32,088 bases of DNA from an uncultured Rhodospirillales bacterium (GCA_903928895.1 CAIYSR010000173.1:1-32088), one strand, 5' to 3'; positions 8,897 to 16,667 are shown, counted from the stretch's first letter. The notes: generated from the sequence alone by a model not told the origin. Translations and numbers: made by a program.

Positions 8897-10300
8897 TCAG
8901 CCGCGGAATCCCTCGTCGAGATAGATGTGGCGGCCGAGGCGGGTGCGGGCGAGACGCTGGCGGTAGGTGCCGTTGGCGGCTTCCCAGCTTTCGGCGGCGG
9001 GGCGGGCCTCGGGCTCGTGTCCGTCATGGAGGGCCTCGGCCAGGATGCGGCCGTCCATCGCCTCGGCGCCGGGCAGGCCGAGCAGGGTGAGGACGGTGGG
9101 GGCGAGGTCGCACAGCCCCGCCGGGGTTTCGGCGAGCAGGCCGCGCTGGATGCGGGCGCCGCCGAGCATCAGCACGGTGTGGAGTTCGGCGCCGAGCAGG
9201 CCGCCATGGGTGCCGCCGCCGCGCGGGAGGTCCCCGTCGTAGAGGGTGGTGCCGGGCAGGCCGCGTTCGGAGCGGGCGGCACTGGTGCGCAGCGTGAACA
9301 CCACCTGGGCGGCGCGCGCGTGGTTGGCGAGCACGGCCGAGCTAGGCAGCACGCCGAGCGGGAGATCGATCCCATCGGTGGCGAAGACGGAGCCCACCCA
9401 GTCCTGCCGGGTGAGCCAGTCGGCGGCGGCGGCGATGGTCTCGCCCCCGGCATTGGACCAGGCGAGGCCGCAGCTGGAGCCCGGCATCAGCGTGGCGCCC
9501 TCGGCCGGGGAGCGGGCGAGGTGGGGGGCGATGGCGAGGTGGCCGGAGATGGTGGCGTGGCCGTGATCGGAGGCGACCGCGATGGTCAGCGCGTCGCGCC
9601 AGGGGCCGGCTTGCCAGTCCGCCACGAGACGGCCGAAGGCGGCATCGGCGGCGCGCAACGCGTCGAGCTGGGCGGGGCTGCCGAGGCCCTGGTAGTGGCC
9701 GGAGCTATCGGGTTCGCAGAGCCACAGGATCGACAGGTCGGGCGGCTCGGGGAGGATATGGGTGCGGTAGGCCTCGGCGAGCCAGACCGCGCGCTCGGCC
9801 GGCGCGGCCGGGGGCGGGGAGAGCCGGGCGAGGAGGTCGCGGCCGCGGGCGGAGCAGAATTCGGGGCCGTGGACGGACAGCGTGAGCTGGCCCAGCGCGT
9901 CGGCCTCGGGATTGAGGACGTAGGTCTGCCCGGTGGTGCCGCTGCTCAGGATGGCGACGTCGCGCCCGGCGCCGTGCAGCAGGCGGGCGAGGGTGGGAGC
10001 GTCGAGCAGCGGGGCGCCGGTGTCCTGCTCGACCGCCTTGAGCAGGTTCATCTGGCCGGTGTCGACGCTGCGTCGGGCGTCGAGCGGGTGGGGGATGCGG
10101 TTGGCGACCAGGCCATGGCGGCGCGGCAGGCAGCCGGTGGTGACGGAAGCGGAGCAGACCCGGGTTTCGGAGGGGAACACCGAGCGCGCGCGCAGGAAGC
10201 GGGTGCCGGCGGCGGCGAAGGCCACGAGGTTCGGGGTGGTGTCGGGGCCCACCATGTCGGGGCGCAGGCCGTCGAGGACGACGAGAAGGAACTTGCTCAT
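8897..10300 (-). CDS. Alkaline-phosphatase-superfamily phosphodiesterase / nucleotide pyrophosphatase-like
   Basis: A 467-aa metal-dependent hydrolase of the type I phosphodiesterase/nucleotide pyrophosphatase group. The first metal Asp is in LVVLDGLRPDM; the nucleophile Thr is in FPSETRVCSASVTTG, followed by PRRHGL; further metal ligands are in DSSGHYQG, SDHGHATI and GGTHGG. No signal peptide is seen, so a cytoplasmic location is likely, unlike many secreted relatives. The start ATG at 10300 (MSKFLLVVLDG) puts the catalytic Asp next to the N-terminus as usual for the family; no good Shine-Dalgarno sequence precedes it. It is 58 bp upstream of hpnA and may be the first gene of that transcript. 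The substrate is unknown. Confidence 0.85.
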   Translation of the reverse strand: MSKFLLVVLDGLRPDMVGPDTTPNLVAFAAAGTRFLRARSVFPSETRVCSASVTTGCLPRRHGLVANRIPHPLDARRSVDTGQMNLLKAVEQDTGAPLLDAPTLARLLHGAGRDVAILSSGTTGQTYVLNPEADALGQLTLSVHGPEFCSARGRDLLARLSPPPAAPAERAVWLAEAYRTHILPEPPDLSILWLCEPDSSGHYQGLGSPAQLDALRAADAAFGRLVADWQAGPWRDALTIAVASDHGHATISGHLAIAPHLARSPAEGATLMPGSSCGLAWSNAGGETIAAAADWLTRQDWVGSVFATDGIDLPLGVLPSSAVLANHARAAQVVFTLRTSAARSERGLPGTTLYDGDLPRGGGTHGGLLGAELHTVLMLGGARIQRGLLAETPAGLCDLAPTVLTLLGLPGAEAMDGRILAEALHDGHEPEARPAAESWEAANGTYRQRLARTRLGRHIYLDEGFRG

Positions 10301-10380
10301 GAAAGGGGCTCTTAGACGGTTTTGCGCGCGGCGTGCAGTGACGCTTGGGTGAATCGGGGGGAGCGTGCGAGGGATGGCGG
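10301..10380. promoter_or_regulatory. Divergent intergenic region between phosphodiesterase/hpn operon and the Ehr-like operon
   Basis: These 80 bp separate two divergent gene sets and must hold at least one promoter for each unless transcripts start further away. GAGGGA at about 10369-10374 is a plausible ribosome binding site for the HyfB-like gene. No convincing sigma-70 hexamers or operator palindrome could be picked out by eye. Confidence 0.4.
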
Positions 10381-11805
10381 ATGATGGGTTCCGCAGCACC
10401 TCCGGGGTCTGGCTCGCTTGCTACCGTGCTCGCGTCGCTGCTGGCGGCGGTGGGTGTGGTGCTGTGGCTGCTGCTGGGGGCGGTGCCGCTGGGGAGCACG
10501 GGCCTGGGCTATGGGCTCGACCGGGTCTCGGGATTTTTCCTGTTGTGGTGGCTGGTGGAGCAGGCGGGGCGCGCGGCGCGCGGGGCGTGGCGGGGCATCC
10601 CCGGGGGGATGATGGTATTTGCGGCGATGGACGGCATGGGGCTGCTGGCCGGGCTGGCGCTGGTGGCCCTATGGGAGGAGGGGCAACGGCGGCGGGCGGG
10701 GCTGGCGGTGATCCTGACCCTGGTGGCGCTGGCGCTGCTGGGCGGCGGGTCGTTCGAGGCGATGCGGGATGTCGGTGGCGATGCGGCGCTGGCGCCGGTG
10801 GCGGTGGCGGTGGCGGTGCTGCTGGGGGGGCCGCTCGGGCTTTATGTGATGACACGGGTGCTGCTCGACCTCGCCGGCGCGCTGCCGCAATCGGCGGGGG
10901 AGACTGCGTTGCTGCTGGGCGGGCTGGCGGCCGGGTTTGGCGGCTGGTGGGCCTGGCGCGGGCAACGCCTGGCAGGGGTGGCGGACGGGCTGCGCTGGAT
11001 GCTGGCCGGGTTTGCGGCGATGGGTGCGGGCGTGGCGATCGCCGGGCAGGCAATTGATTTCGTCGGGCCGGCGGCGCTCGGCACGGGGGCGGTTTGGCTG
11101 GCGGCGGCGGTGGCGGCGGTGTGCGTGCCGGTGCTGGAGCTGGTGGGCAGCGGAGCGTCGGCGGGCGGCCTGCGCCGCGCGAGGATCGGCGGACTCGGCG
11201 GGCTCATGGCCTGTGCCGGGCTGGCGTTGGTACCGCCGGGGCCGGGGTTTGCGGTGCTGTGGCAGGTGCTGCGGGCGTTGCAGAGCTTGCCGGTGCCGCC
11301 GCTGGTGGGCGCGGTCGCGGCGTCCGGTGCCTGTGCGGCGGCGGGGTTCGCGGCGGCGGCGATGCTGCGGCTGCTGCGGGTCGGGTTCGGCGCGGCGGAG
11401 GGGACGGAGGCCTCGGCGCTGGTGCGCGCAACGATGGCGGGCCTGGGTGGGCTCGCGCTGGGGGTGGGGGTGGTGCCGGGGGCGGTGATCGCGCTGGCCG
11501 GCGGCGAGTCGGAGATCTTCTATGCCCCGGCGGCGCTGGCGGCGGGGGTGGCGGGGCTTGGGGTGTTGACGCATGTGCTGGCGCGGCGGCTGGGCAGCGG
11601 GGGCTATCGGGTGATCGTGCTGCCGCCGCCGCCGCCGCCCGCGTTGCCGGGGCTGGCGACGGGCCGGGCGTTGCGGCTTGGGGTGCACTGGCGGGCGCGG
11701 GCGCGCCGGTGGGCGGCAGGGCTCGATCCGCTGGCCGTACCGGCGGTGGCCGGGGGCGTGCTGGCCGGGCTTGCCGGCATGCTGCTGCTGCGGGCGTTCG
11801 GGTGA
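10381..11805 (+). CDS. HyfB/NuoN-like antiporter-type membrane subunit of an Ehr-like complex, degenerate
   Basis: A 474-aa very hydrophobic protein, probably with 12-14 membrane segments, related to the proton-pumping subunits of group 4 hydrogenases and complex I (HyfB/HycC; NuoL, M, N). Support comes from its position as first gene before HyfC-, HyfE-, HyfG- and HyfI-like genes and a weak family signature around residues 145-170 (LGGPLGLYVMTRVLLDL, aligning with K-x-G-x-Y-x-x-x-R-x-L-L). Family members are longer (HyfB about 670 aa). The protein contains no lysine, so none of the conserved pumping lysines can be present; the usual Lys is P151. The first acidic site may be D84 in AAMDGMGLLAG. 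The ATG at 10381 follows GAGGGA; ATG 10384 or TTG 10345 are alternatives. The stop overlaps the next start by 4 bases. Confidence 0.7.
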   Translation: MMGSAAPPGSGSLATVLASLLAAVGVVLWLLLGAVPLGSTGLGYGLDRVSGFFLLWWLVEQAGRAARGAWRGIPGGMMVFAAMDGMGLLAGLALVALWEEGQRRRAGLAVILTLVALALLGGGSFEAMRDVGGDAALAPVAVAVAVLLGGPLGLYVMTRVLLDLAGALPQSAGETALLLGGLAAGFGGWWAWRGQRLAGVADGLRWMLAGFAAMGAGVAIAGQAIDFVGPAALGTGAVWLAAAVAAVCVPVLELVGSGASAGGLRRARIGGLGGLMACAGLALVPPGPGFAVLWQVLRALQSLPVPPLVGAVAASGACAAAGFAAAAMLRLLRVGFGAAEGTEASALVRATMAGLGGLALGVGVVPGAVIALAGGESEIFYAPAALAAGVAGLGVLTHVLARRLGSGGYRVIVLPPPPPPALPGLATGRALRLGVHWRARARRWAAGLDPLAVPAVAGGVLAGLAGMLLLRAFG

Positions 11806-12581
11806 GCCCGGTGCTGCTGATCGGCGTGCTGGTGGCGCAGGGGCTGCTGATGCCGGTGCTGGCGGTGCTGCTGGCTGGGTTGGAGGGATGGTTCGCGGCG
11901 CGGCTCGCCGGCGTGCCGCCACCGCCGCTGCTGCTGCCCTGGCGCGCGGTGCGTGGCGGGTTCGGGCGGCAGAAAGTACGCCGCGAGGGGGCCTCGGTGC
12001 TGACCGCCGGTGGGCCGGCGATGATCTTCGCGGTGACCTGGGCGGCGGCCTGTGCGGTGCCGGTGGCGGGGGCTGGCGGCGATGCGCTGGCGGTGGCGGG
12101 ATTGCTGATGCTGGCGCGCGTGCTGGCGACGGGCGGGGAGGACCGGGTGGCGCTGGTGGCGGAGCCGATGCTGCTGCTGGCACTGCTGGTGCGCGGCCTG
12201 CCCGATGGCGGGGCGGCGGGTCCGATCGGGGTGGCGGCGCTCGCGGCGGCGGTGCTGGTGCTGACCGGGCGGGGCGAGTTCAACACCGAGGCGTCCGGTG
12301 GCGATCTTGCTTTGCTGCGTTTGGCGGCGTTTCTGCGGCGACTGGTGTTGTTCGCGCTGCTGGCGGGGCAGGTGGTGCCAGATCCGGGCGAGGGGTTCGA
12401 GCGGCGGCTGGTGGCGGTGGCGGCCACGGCGGGGGTGGTGCTGGTGCTGGCCGGTGCGTCGGTGCTGGCGCGGACGGCGTGGGCGCCGCAACGGCCGGGG
12501 CGGCGGCGTGAGGGGCTGATCGCCGGCGTCGTGCTGGCGGTGCTGGCGGTCTTGGTCGGGCTGCTGGAGGCGGGATCGTGA
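11802..12581 (+). CDS. HyfC/NuoH-like membrane subunit of an Ehr-like complex, shortened
   Basis: A 259-aa hydrophobic protein with about 6-8 membrane segments. HyfC/HycD (NuoH-type) subunits have about 310 aa and anchor the hydrophilic arm beside the quinone cavity. Recognisable relics are LLLPWRAVRGGF near residue 45 (family QPYRDLxKL), VALVAEPMLLLALL with A120-E-P122, and GGDLALLRLAAFLRRLVLFALLA after residue 166. Between E159 and D168 only a short FNTEASGG remains where the family carries a conserved loop of about 25 more residues (pattern PxDxPxTHxELTMIHE). The start is GTG at 11802, inside the 4-base overlap GTGA with the upstream stop; another GTGA overlap leads to the next gene. Only one Lys is present. 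Confidence 0.7.
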   Translation: MSPVLLIGVLVAQGLLMPVLAVLLAGLEGWFAARLAGVPPPPLLLPWRAVRGGFGRQKVRREGASVLTAGGPAMIFAVTWAAACAVPVAGAGGDALAVAGLLMLARVLATGGEDRVALVAEPMLLLALLVRGLPDGGAAGPIGVAALAAAVLVLTGRGEFNTEASGGDLALLRLAAFLRRLVLFALLAGQVVPDPGEGFERRLVAVAATAGVVLVLAGASVLARTAWAPQRPGRRREGLIAGVVLAVLAVLVGLLEAGS

Positions 12582-13204
12582 GCGGCGGGCTGATCGCGGT
12601 GGCGTCGGGGTGGCTGGCGGTGCTGGCGGTGGCGCCGCGTGATCGTGGGTTGGCGTTGCGGCTGGTGTGGCCGGCGCTGCTGGGGGCGGCGCTGCTGGCA
12701 TTCGGCGAGGCGCTGGCGTTTCGCGGGGCGGCGCTGGCCGAGCCGGTGCGGGCGGTGGGCATGGCGGCGGCGGCGGCCGCGGGGCCGCTTGCGCTGGGCC
12801 AGGCGGTGGCGCGGCGGGAGGCCGGGCTGTTGAACGGGGTGGTGGTGCCGGTGGCGGCATTCGGGCTGGCGATGGAGGGTGAGACCCTGCTGGTGCCGGG
12901 GGCGTTGGCGGTGCTGGCGGCGGGGGTGGGGATCGCGATCGGCGGGGCCGGCTGGGTGGCGCTGGCCGCGCTCGGCGTGGCGGCGGTGGGCGGGGCGCTC
13001 GGGCAGCCCGGCATGGGGACCCTGGCTGGGGCGACGCTGGTCGTGGGGGAGGCATCGGCCATTGCGTGGCCCCGGTTCTCACGCGGCGCCGGGGTGCTGT
13101 TCGCCACCATTGCGCTGTTGCCGGTGCTGGCGGTGGCGCCGGGGTGGGTCCTGGCCGCGGTGGCGAGCGGGTTGGGGCTGTTGGCCTGGCGGGGGCTCCG
13201 GTGA
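12578..13204 (+). CDS. HyfE-like small membrane subunit of an Ehr-like complex
   Basis: A 208-aa hydrophobic protein with about six membrane segments. HyfE (about 216 aa) is an extra membrane subunit with distant NuoK-like character. The assignment rests on size, topology and position between HyfC- and HyfG-like genes; sequence motifs are weak. It starts at GTG 12578 in a GTGA overlap with the upstream gene and ends in a GTGA overlap with the large-subunit gene. In typical hyf-type clusters an antiporter-like hyfF follows; here it is absent and the large subunit comes directly. Confidence 0.6.
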   Translation: MSGGLIAVASGWLAVLAVAPRDRGLALRLVWPALLGAALLAFGEALAFRGAALAEPVRAVGMAAAAAAGPLALGQAVARREAGLLNGVVVPVAAFGLAMEGETLLVPGALAVLAAGVGIAIGGAGWVALAALGVAAVGGALGQPGMGTLAGATLVVGEASAIAWPRFSRGAGVLFATIALLPVLAVAPGWVLAAVASGLGLLAWRGLR

Positions 13205-14400
13205 GCGATCCGTTTGCCGGCGCCTTCGCCATGCCCTGCGCCGGGGCGGCGCGCTATTTGCTCAACGATGAGGGCTGGCGGGCCATGGCGGCGGCGCCTG
13301 GGCTGCGCTTCGTGGCGATGTGGGCCGACGAAAGTGCGGTGATCGCGCTGCTGCGCGATGCGGCCGGCGCGAAGCTGATGGCCACCGTGGCGGTGGAGCA
13401 GGGGTTCTTCCCCGGAGTCTCGCCGTGGCGGCCGGAGGCGGCGGAGTTCGAGCGCATGATCCGCGACCTGTGGGGCTACAACGCGGTCGGCGGCATCGAC
13501 GGCCGGCCGCTGCTCGACTTCGGCCAGTGGCGCCTGGCGCATCCGCTCGGGCGCCCGGTGGCGCCCTTTGCCGCGCCCGAGCCGGCCACCTCCGGTTTCG
13601 CCCACAAGGGCACGCTCGCGCTGATGCGGGGCAAGCCCCCGCGCGTGGCTGCCCGCTTCGCCGCCCGGGTCGACGGCGGGGCCACGGTGGCCCATTCGAT
13701 CGCCTTCGCCCGTGCGGCGGAGGCGGCGGGGCGGAGCCGGGTGCCGCCGCGGGCTGAGCAACTGCGCGAAATGATGATGCGGCTCGAGGCGGTCGGCGGC
13801 GCCTTGGAATGCATCGGCCGGGTGGCCGTGGCCGCCGAGGCGGCGCTGCTGGGCGGGCGGGTTGCGGTGCTGCGCGAGGCGGTGGCGCGCACGGCGGCGG
13901 CCGCGTTCGGGCACCGGTTGATGATGGATGCGGTGGTGCCGGGCGGCGTGGTGGCGGATTTGCTGGCCGACGGCCCCGGCGCCCTGCTGTGGCTGCGCCG
14001 CAGCGTGGCCGCGGCCGACCTGCCGGCGCTGTTGGAAGCCTCGCTCGGACGTCGCCTGCGCGATCTGCCCGCGGTCGGCGCACGGATGGCGCTGGCGCTG
14101 GAGACCGTTGCGGCGGGGCTGGAGGGGCTGGGCATGTTGGTGGAGCAGCTGGAGGATGGCCCGGTGATCCAGGCCGCGATGGCGGTGGCCGGCGAGGGGA
14201 TCGGCGAGGCGACTGGCCCGTCCGGCGACATCCTGCACTGGCTGCGCCTAGAAGGTGGGCAGATCGCCGGGGTGTTCATGCTCGATCCAGGCTGGGTGCA
14301 GGCCGGCGCCGCGGCGGCCGAGGCGGCAGCGGCGGACGCGAGCGACGCGGAGATCGTGCTGGCCGCGCACGGCATACTGGCCTCGGGGATGGAATTGTGA
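13201..14400 (+). CDS. HyfG/NuoCD-like large subunit without Ni-binding cysteines (Ehr-type)
   Basis: A 399-aa soluble subunit fusing a NuoC-like domain (about 1-115, with EFERMIRDLWGYNAVGGIDGRPLLDFGQW) and a NuoD/hydrogenase-large-subunit domain (about 120-399). Family signatures include AHKGTLALMRG, ATVAHSIAFARAAEAAG, VPPRAEQLREMMMRLE, FGHRLMMDAVVPGGV and a GDILHWLRLE segment. The Ni ligand motif RxCGxC is RVDGGA (156-161) and the C-terminal DPCxxC is DPGWVQ (362-367). The whole protein has only two cysteines (C13, C204), so no NiFe site is possible. The strand-loop-strand normally before HKG (GPxHxG...EPGHFRF) is reduced to about APEPATSGFAHKG, which removes the usual quinone-pocket His. 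The start is GTG 13201, in a GTGA overlap; the end overlaps the small-subunit gene by 4 bases. Confidence 0.85.
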   Translation: MSDPFAGAFAMPCAGAARYLLNDEGWRAMAAAPGLRFVAMWADESAVIALLRDAAGAKLMATVAVEQGFFPGVSPWRPEAAEFERMIRDLWGYNAVGGIDGRPLLDFGQWRLAHPLGRPVAPFAAPEPATSGFAHKGTLALMRGKPPRVAARFAARVDGGATVAHSIAFARAAEAAGRSRVPPRAEQLREMMMRLEAVGGALECIGRVAVAAEAALLGGRVAVLREAVARTAAAAFGHRLMMDAVVPGGVVADLLADGPGALLWLRRSVAAADLPALLEASLGRRLRDLPAVGARMALALETVAAGLEGLGMLVEQLEDGPVIQAAMAVAGEGIGEATGPSGDILHWLRLEGGQIAGVFMLDPGWVQAGAAAAEAAAADASDAEIVLAAHGILASGMEL

Positions 14401-14843
14401 GCGCGTTGTGGCGGGCGCTGTGGCGCAATCTCGTGGCCCGGCATCCGGCCGGCCCGGCGGGACGGCGTGAGCGGGCGCTGCTGCATCGGGATTGCGGCAG
14501 TTGCAATGGCTGCGAGATCGAGCTGCGGTTGGCCCTGTCGGCCGCGCATGACGCGACCCGGCGCGGGTTGACCCTGGTCGCGGTGCCGCAGCACGCCGAT
14601 TTCCTGCTGGTGACGGGGCCGGTAACCCATCATTCCCAGGCCGGGCTCGGCGCCGCCTGGGACGCGATGCCCGATCCGCGGCTGGTGGTGGCAGTGGGCG
14701 ATTGCGCGGTCGATGGCGGGGTGTTTCGCGGGAGCTACGCGGTGGCCGGCGGCGCCGGGAGCACGCTGCCGGTGGATTTCGCCATCCGCGGCTGCCCGCC
14801 GACGGCGCGGCAGATCCTTGATGCGCTGGGGGAGGCGGGATGA
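14397..14843 (+). CDS. HyfI/NuoB-like [4Fe-4S] small subunit
   Basis: A 148-aa protein closely resembling HyfI/HycG/NuoB. The cluster ligands are all visible: C36 and C39 in CGSCNGCEIE, C103 in VGDCAVDGG and C133 in RGCPPTARQI. HADFLLVTGPVT and GSYAVAGG are also typical. An additional cysteine, C33, precedes the first ligand. In complex I and group 4 hydrogenases this subunit carries the terminal cluster (N2-like) next to the large subunit and membrane arm. Here it is the only subunit of the set that looks fully conserved. The start is GTG at 14397 in a GTGA overlap; the stop overlaps the hexosaminidase ATG by 4 bases. Confidence 0.92.
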   Translation: MSALWRALWRNLVARHPAGPAGRRERALLHRDCGSCNGCEIELRLALSAAHDATRRGLTLVAVPQHADFLLVTGPVTHHSQAGLGAAWDAMPDPRLVVAVGDCAVDGGVFRGSYAVAGGAGSTLPVDFAIRGCPPTARQILDALGEAG

Positions 14844-16660
14844 CGCTGCGGCTGGAGCAGGCCTGGACCGGACAATGGCATTTTGGGCTGGTCAACGAGG
14901 GTGCGGCCGCGCTGGCGGGGTTCACCTTGTGCTGGAACGGCCATTGCAAGGTCGACCCGGCGGCCGGGATCGAGCATGCGCGGCTGGTCCGCCGGGTCTC
15001 GAACTTCACCGAGGTGGCCCCGCCGGAGGGGTTTGTGCTGCGCCCGGGGGCGGCGTGGCGCTTCGTCATCGGCGGAGTGAATGTCCCGTTGCGGCATTGG
15101 ACCGAGGCGGCGCGGGCGGCCTACGTCGTGCTGCCCGGCGGCGCGACCATGGACGTCACGGTCGGGCTCTGCGGAGGGGGTGAGGCCGGGGAGCCGATCC
15201 TCGGGGCGGTGGACCTCGGCGAGGGGCGGATCGAGCAGGGGCTCGCGCTGGTGCCCTGGCCAGCGCATGTGGCGGTGGCGGGCAGCCGGGCGGTGCCGGA
15301 CGGGTTCGTCCTGCCGGACGCGGCCGCGGATTTTATCGACCTGTTCCAGCGGTTGTTTCACGGCGAAGCCTTCGCCGACCCCGCCGGCCCGGTGCTGCGC
15401 CGGGCGGTGCGCTCGGGTCCCGGCTACAGTTTGGGTTTCGGCGCGGAACTGACGATCGCGGCGGCGGATGCGGAGGGTTTTTTCCAGGGCCTGGTCACGC
15501 TCGGGCAGGTCCTGCGCGCGGCCCGGCACGACCCGCGCTGCCGCTTCCCCGCCAGCGGCGAGATCGCCGACGCCCCGCGCTTCGACTGGCGTGGCCTGCA
15601 TCTGGATGTGGCCCGGCAATTCTACGCGATGGCGGAACTCGAGCATCTGCTCGCGGTGATGGCCTGGCTCAAGCTCAACCGCTTCCATCTTCACCTCACC
15701 GACGACGAGGCCTGGCGCTTCGAGGTCAAGGCCTATCCCGCGCTGACCGACATCGGTGCCTGGCGCGGCCATGGATTGCCGATCCCGCCGCTGCTCGGCT
15801 CCGGCGCGGCGGCGCGTGGCGGGTTCTACACCCAGGACGATCTGCGCCGCCTGGTGGCGCTGGCGGCGGGCTGGGGGATCGAGATCATCCCCGAAATCGA
15901 CGTCCCCGGCCACTGCTTCGCAGCCCTTGCCGCGCTGCCGGGGCTGCGCGACGCCGGGGAGACCGGCATTTGCTGGTCGGTCCAGGCGTTCCCCGACAAC
16001 GCGCTCAACCCCGCGGTGCCGGCGGTGATGGAGTTCGTGGAGCTTGTGTTCGATGAGGTGCTCGACGTGTTTCCCGGGCGCTTCATCCATGTCGGCGGCG
16101 ACGAGGTGCCGGTGGAGGCGTGGGCGAGCTCGCCGCTGGCGGCGGGGCGCGATGCCGCCGCGTTGCAGGCCAGCTTGCTGCGCCACCTCCACGCCCGGCT
16201 GCGCCGCGCCGGACGGATCACGGCCGCCTGGGAAGAGGCGGCCCCCGGAATCGGACCCGATGCGGCGGTGCTGATGGCGTGGCAGGACCATGCGGCGGCG
16301 GTGCGGCTCGCCGCCGAGGGCTACAACGTGATCGTCGCGCTGGCACAGGTCTGGTATCTCAACATGGCGCTGGCGCCGGACTGGTGGGAACCGGGCGCCT
16401 CCTGGGCCGGATATTCTCCGGTGGCGGCGGCCTATGGCTTCGAGCCGGGCACCGGATTCGCCGACCCGGCGCGGCTGGCCGGCGTGCAGGCCTGCATCTG
16501 GAGCGAGCAGATGGCCGACCGGCGCGTGTTCGCCCGTCTTGTCTTCCCGCGCCTCGCGGCGGTGGCGGAGGCGGGCTGGACCGCACCGGGAGCGAAGGAG
16601 TTTGCCCGTTTCGCCGCTGCTGCGCGGCTGCTGCCGGTGTGGCCGGAGGGTGGGGGGTGA
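14840..16660 (+). CDS. Glycoside hydrolase family 20 beta-N-acetylhexosaminidase
   Basis: A 606-aa exo-acting hexosaminidase, cleaving terminal GlcNAc or GalNAc by substrate-assisted catalysis. An N-terminal beta region (about 1-140) and a GH20b-like domain (about 150-245) precede the catalytic TIM barrel, which begins at RFDWRGLHLDVARQF and includes LKLNRFHLHLTDDEAWR, IPEIDVPGHC and the signature HVGGDE with the catalytic pair D421-E422. WYLNMA and the C-terminal WSEQM also fit. No signal peptide is visible, so it is probably cytoplasmic, unlike many family members, and may recycle murein or glycan fragments. The ATG at 14840 overlaps the small-subunit stop (ATGA), tying it to the Ehr-like operon. 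It converges with the next gene with a 7-bp gap and no terminator. Confidence 0.93.
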   Translation: MTLRLEQAWTGQWHFGLVNEGAAALAGFTLCWNGHCKVDPAAGIEHARLVRRVSNFTEVAPPEGFVLRPGAAWRFVIGGVNVPLRHWTEAARAAYVVLPGGATMDVTVGLCGGGEAGEPILGAVDLGEGRIEQGLALVPWPAHVAVAGSRAVPDGFVLPDAAADFIDLFQRLFHGEAFADPAGPVLRRAVRSGPGYSLGFGAELTIAAADAEGFFQGLVTLGQVLRAARHDPRCRFPASGEIADAPRFDWRGLHLDVARQFYAMAELEHLLAVMAWLKLNRFHLHLTDDEAWRFEVKAYPALTDIGAWRGHGLPIPPLLGSGAAARGGFYTQDDLRRLVALAAGWGIEIIPEIDVPGHCFAALAALPGLRDAGETGICWSVQAFPDNALNPAVPAVMEFVELVFDEVLDVFPGRFIHVGGDEVPVEAWASSPLAAGRDAAALQASLLRHLHARLRRAGRITAAWEEAAPGIGPDAAVLMAWQDHAAAVRLAAEGYNVIVALAQVWYLNMALAPDWWEPGASWAGYSPVAAAYGFEPGTGFADPARLAGVQACIWSEQMADRRVFARLVFPRLAAVAEAGWTAPGAKEFARFAAAARLLPVWPEGGG

Positions 16661-16667
16661 GCCCGCG

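Noticed and set aside
12280-14238. 652-codon open frame on the minus strand
   Set aside because: Antisense to the HyfC-, HyfE- and HyfG-like genes. The Pro/Ala/Arg/His-rich composition and lack of motifs mark it as a shadow; the plus-strand genes have clean 4-base overlaps.
13201-14843. A functional group 4 [NiFe] hydrogenase
   Set aside because: Both Ni-binding cysteine pairs are absent from the large subunit, so H2 chemistry is not supported.
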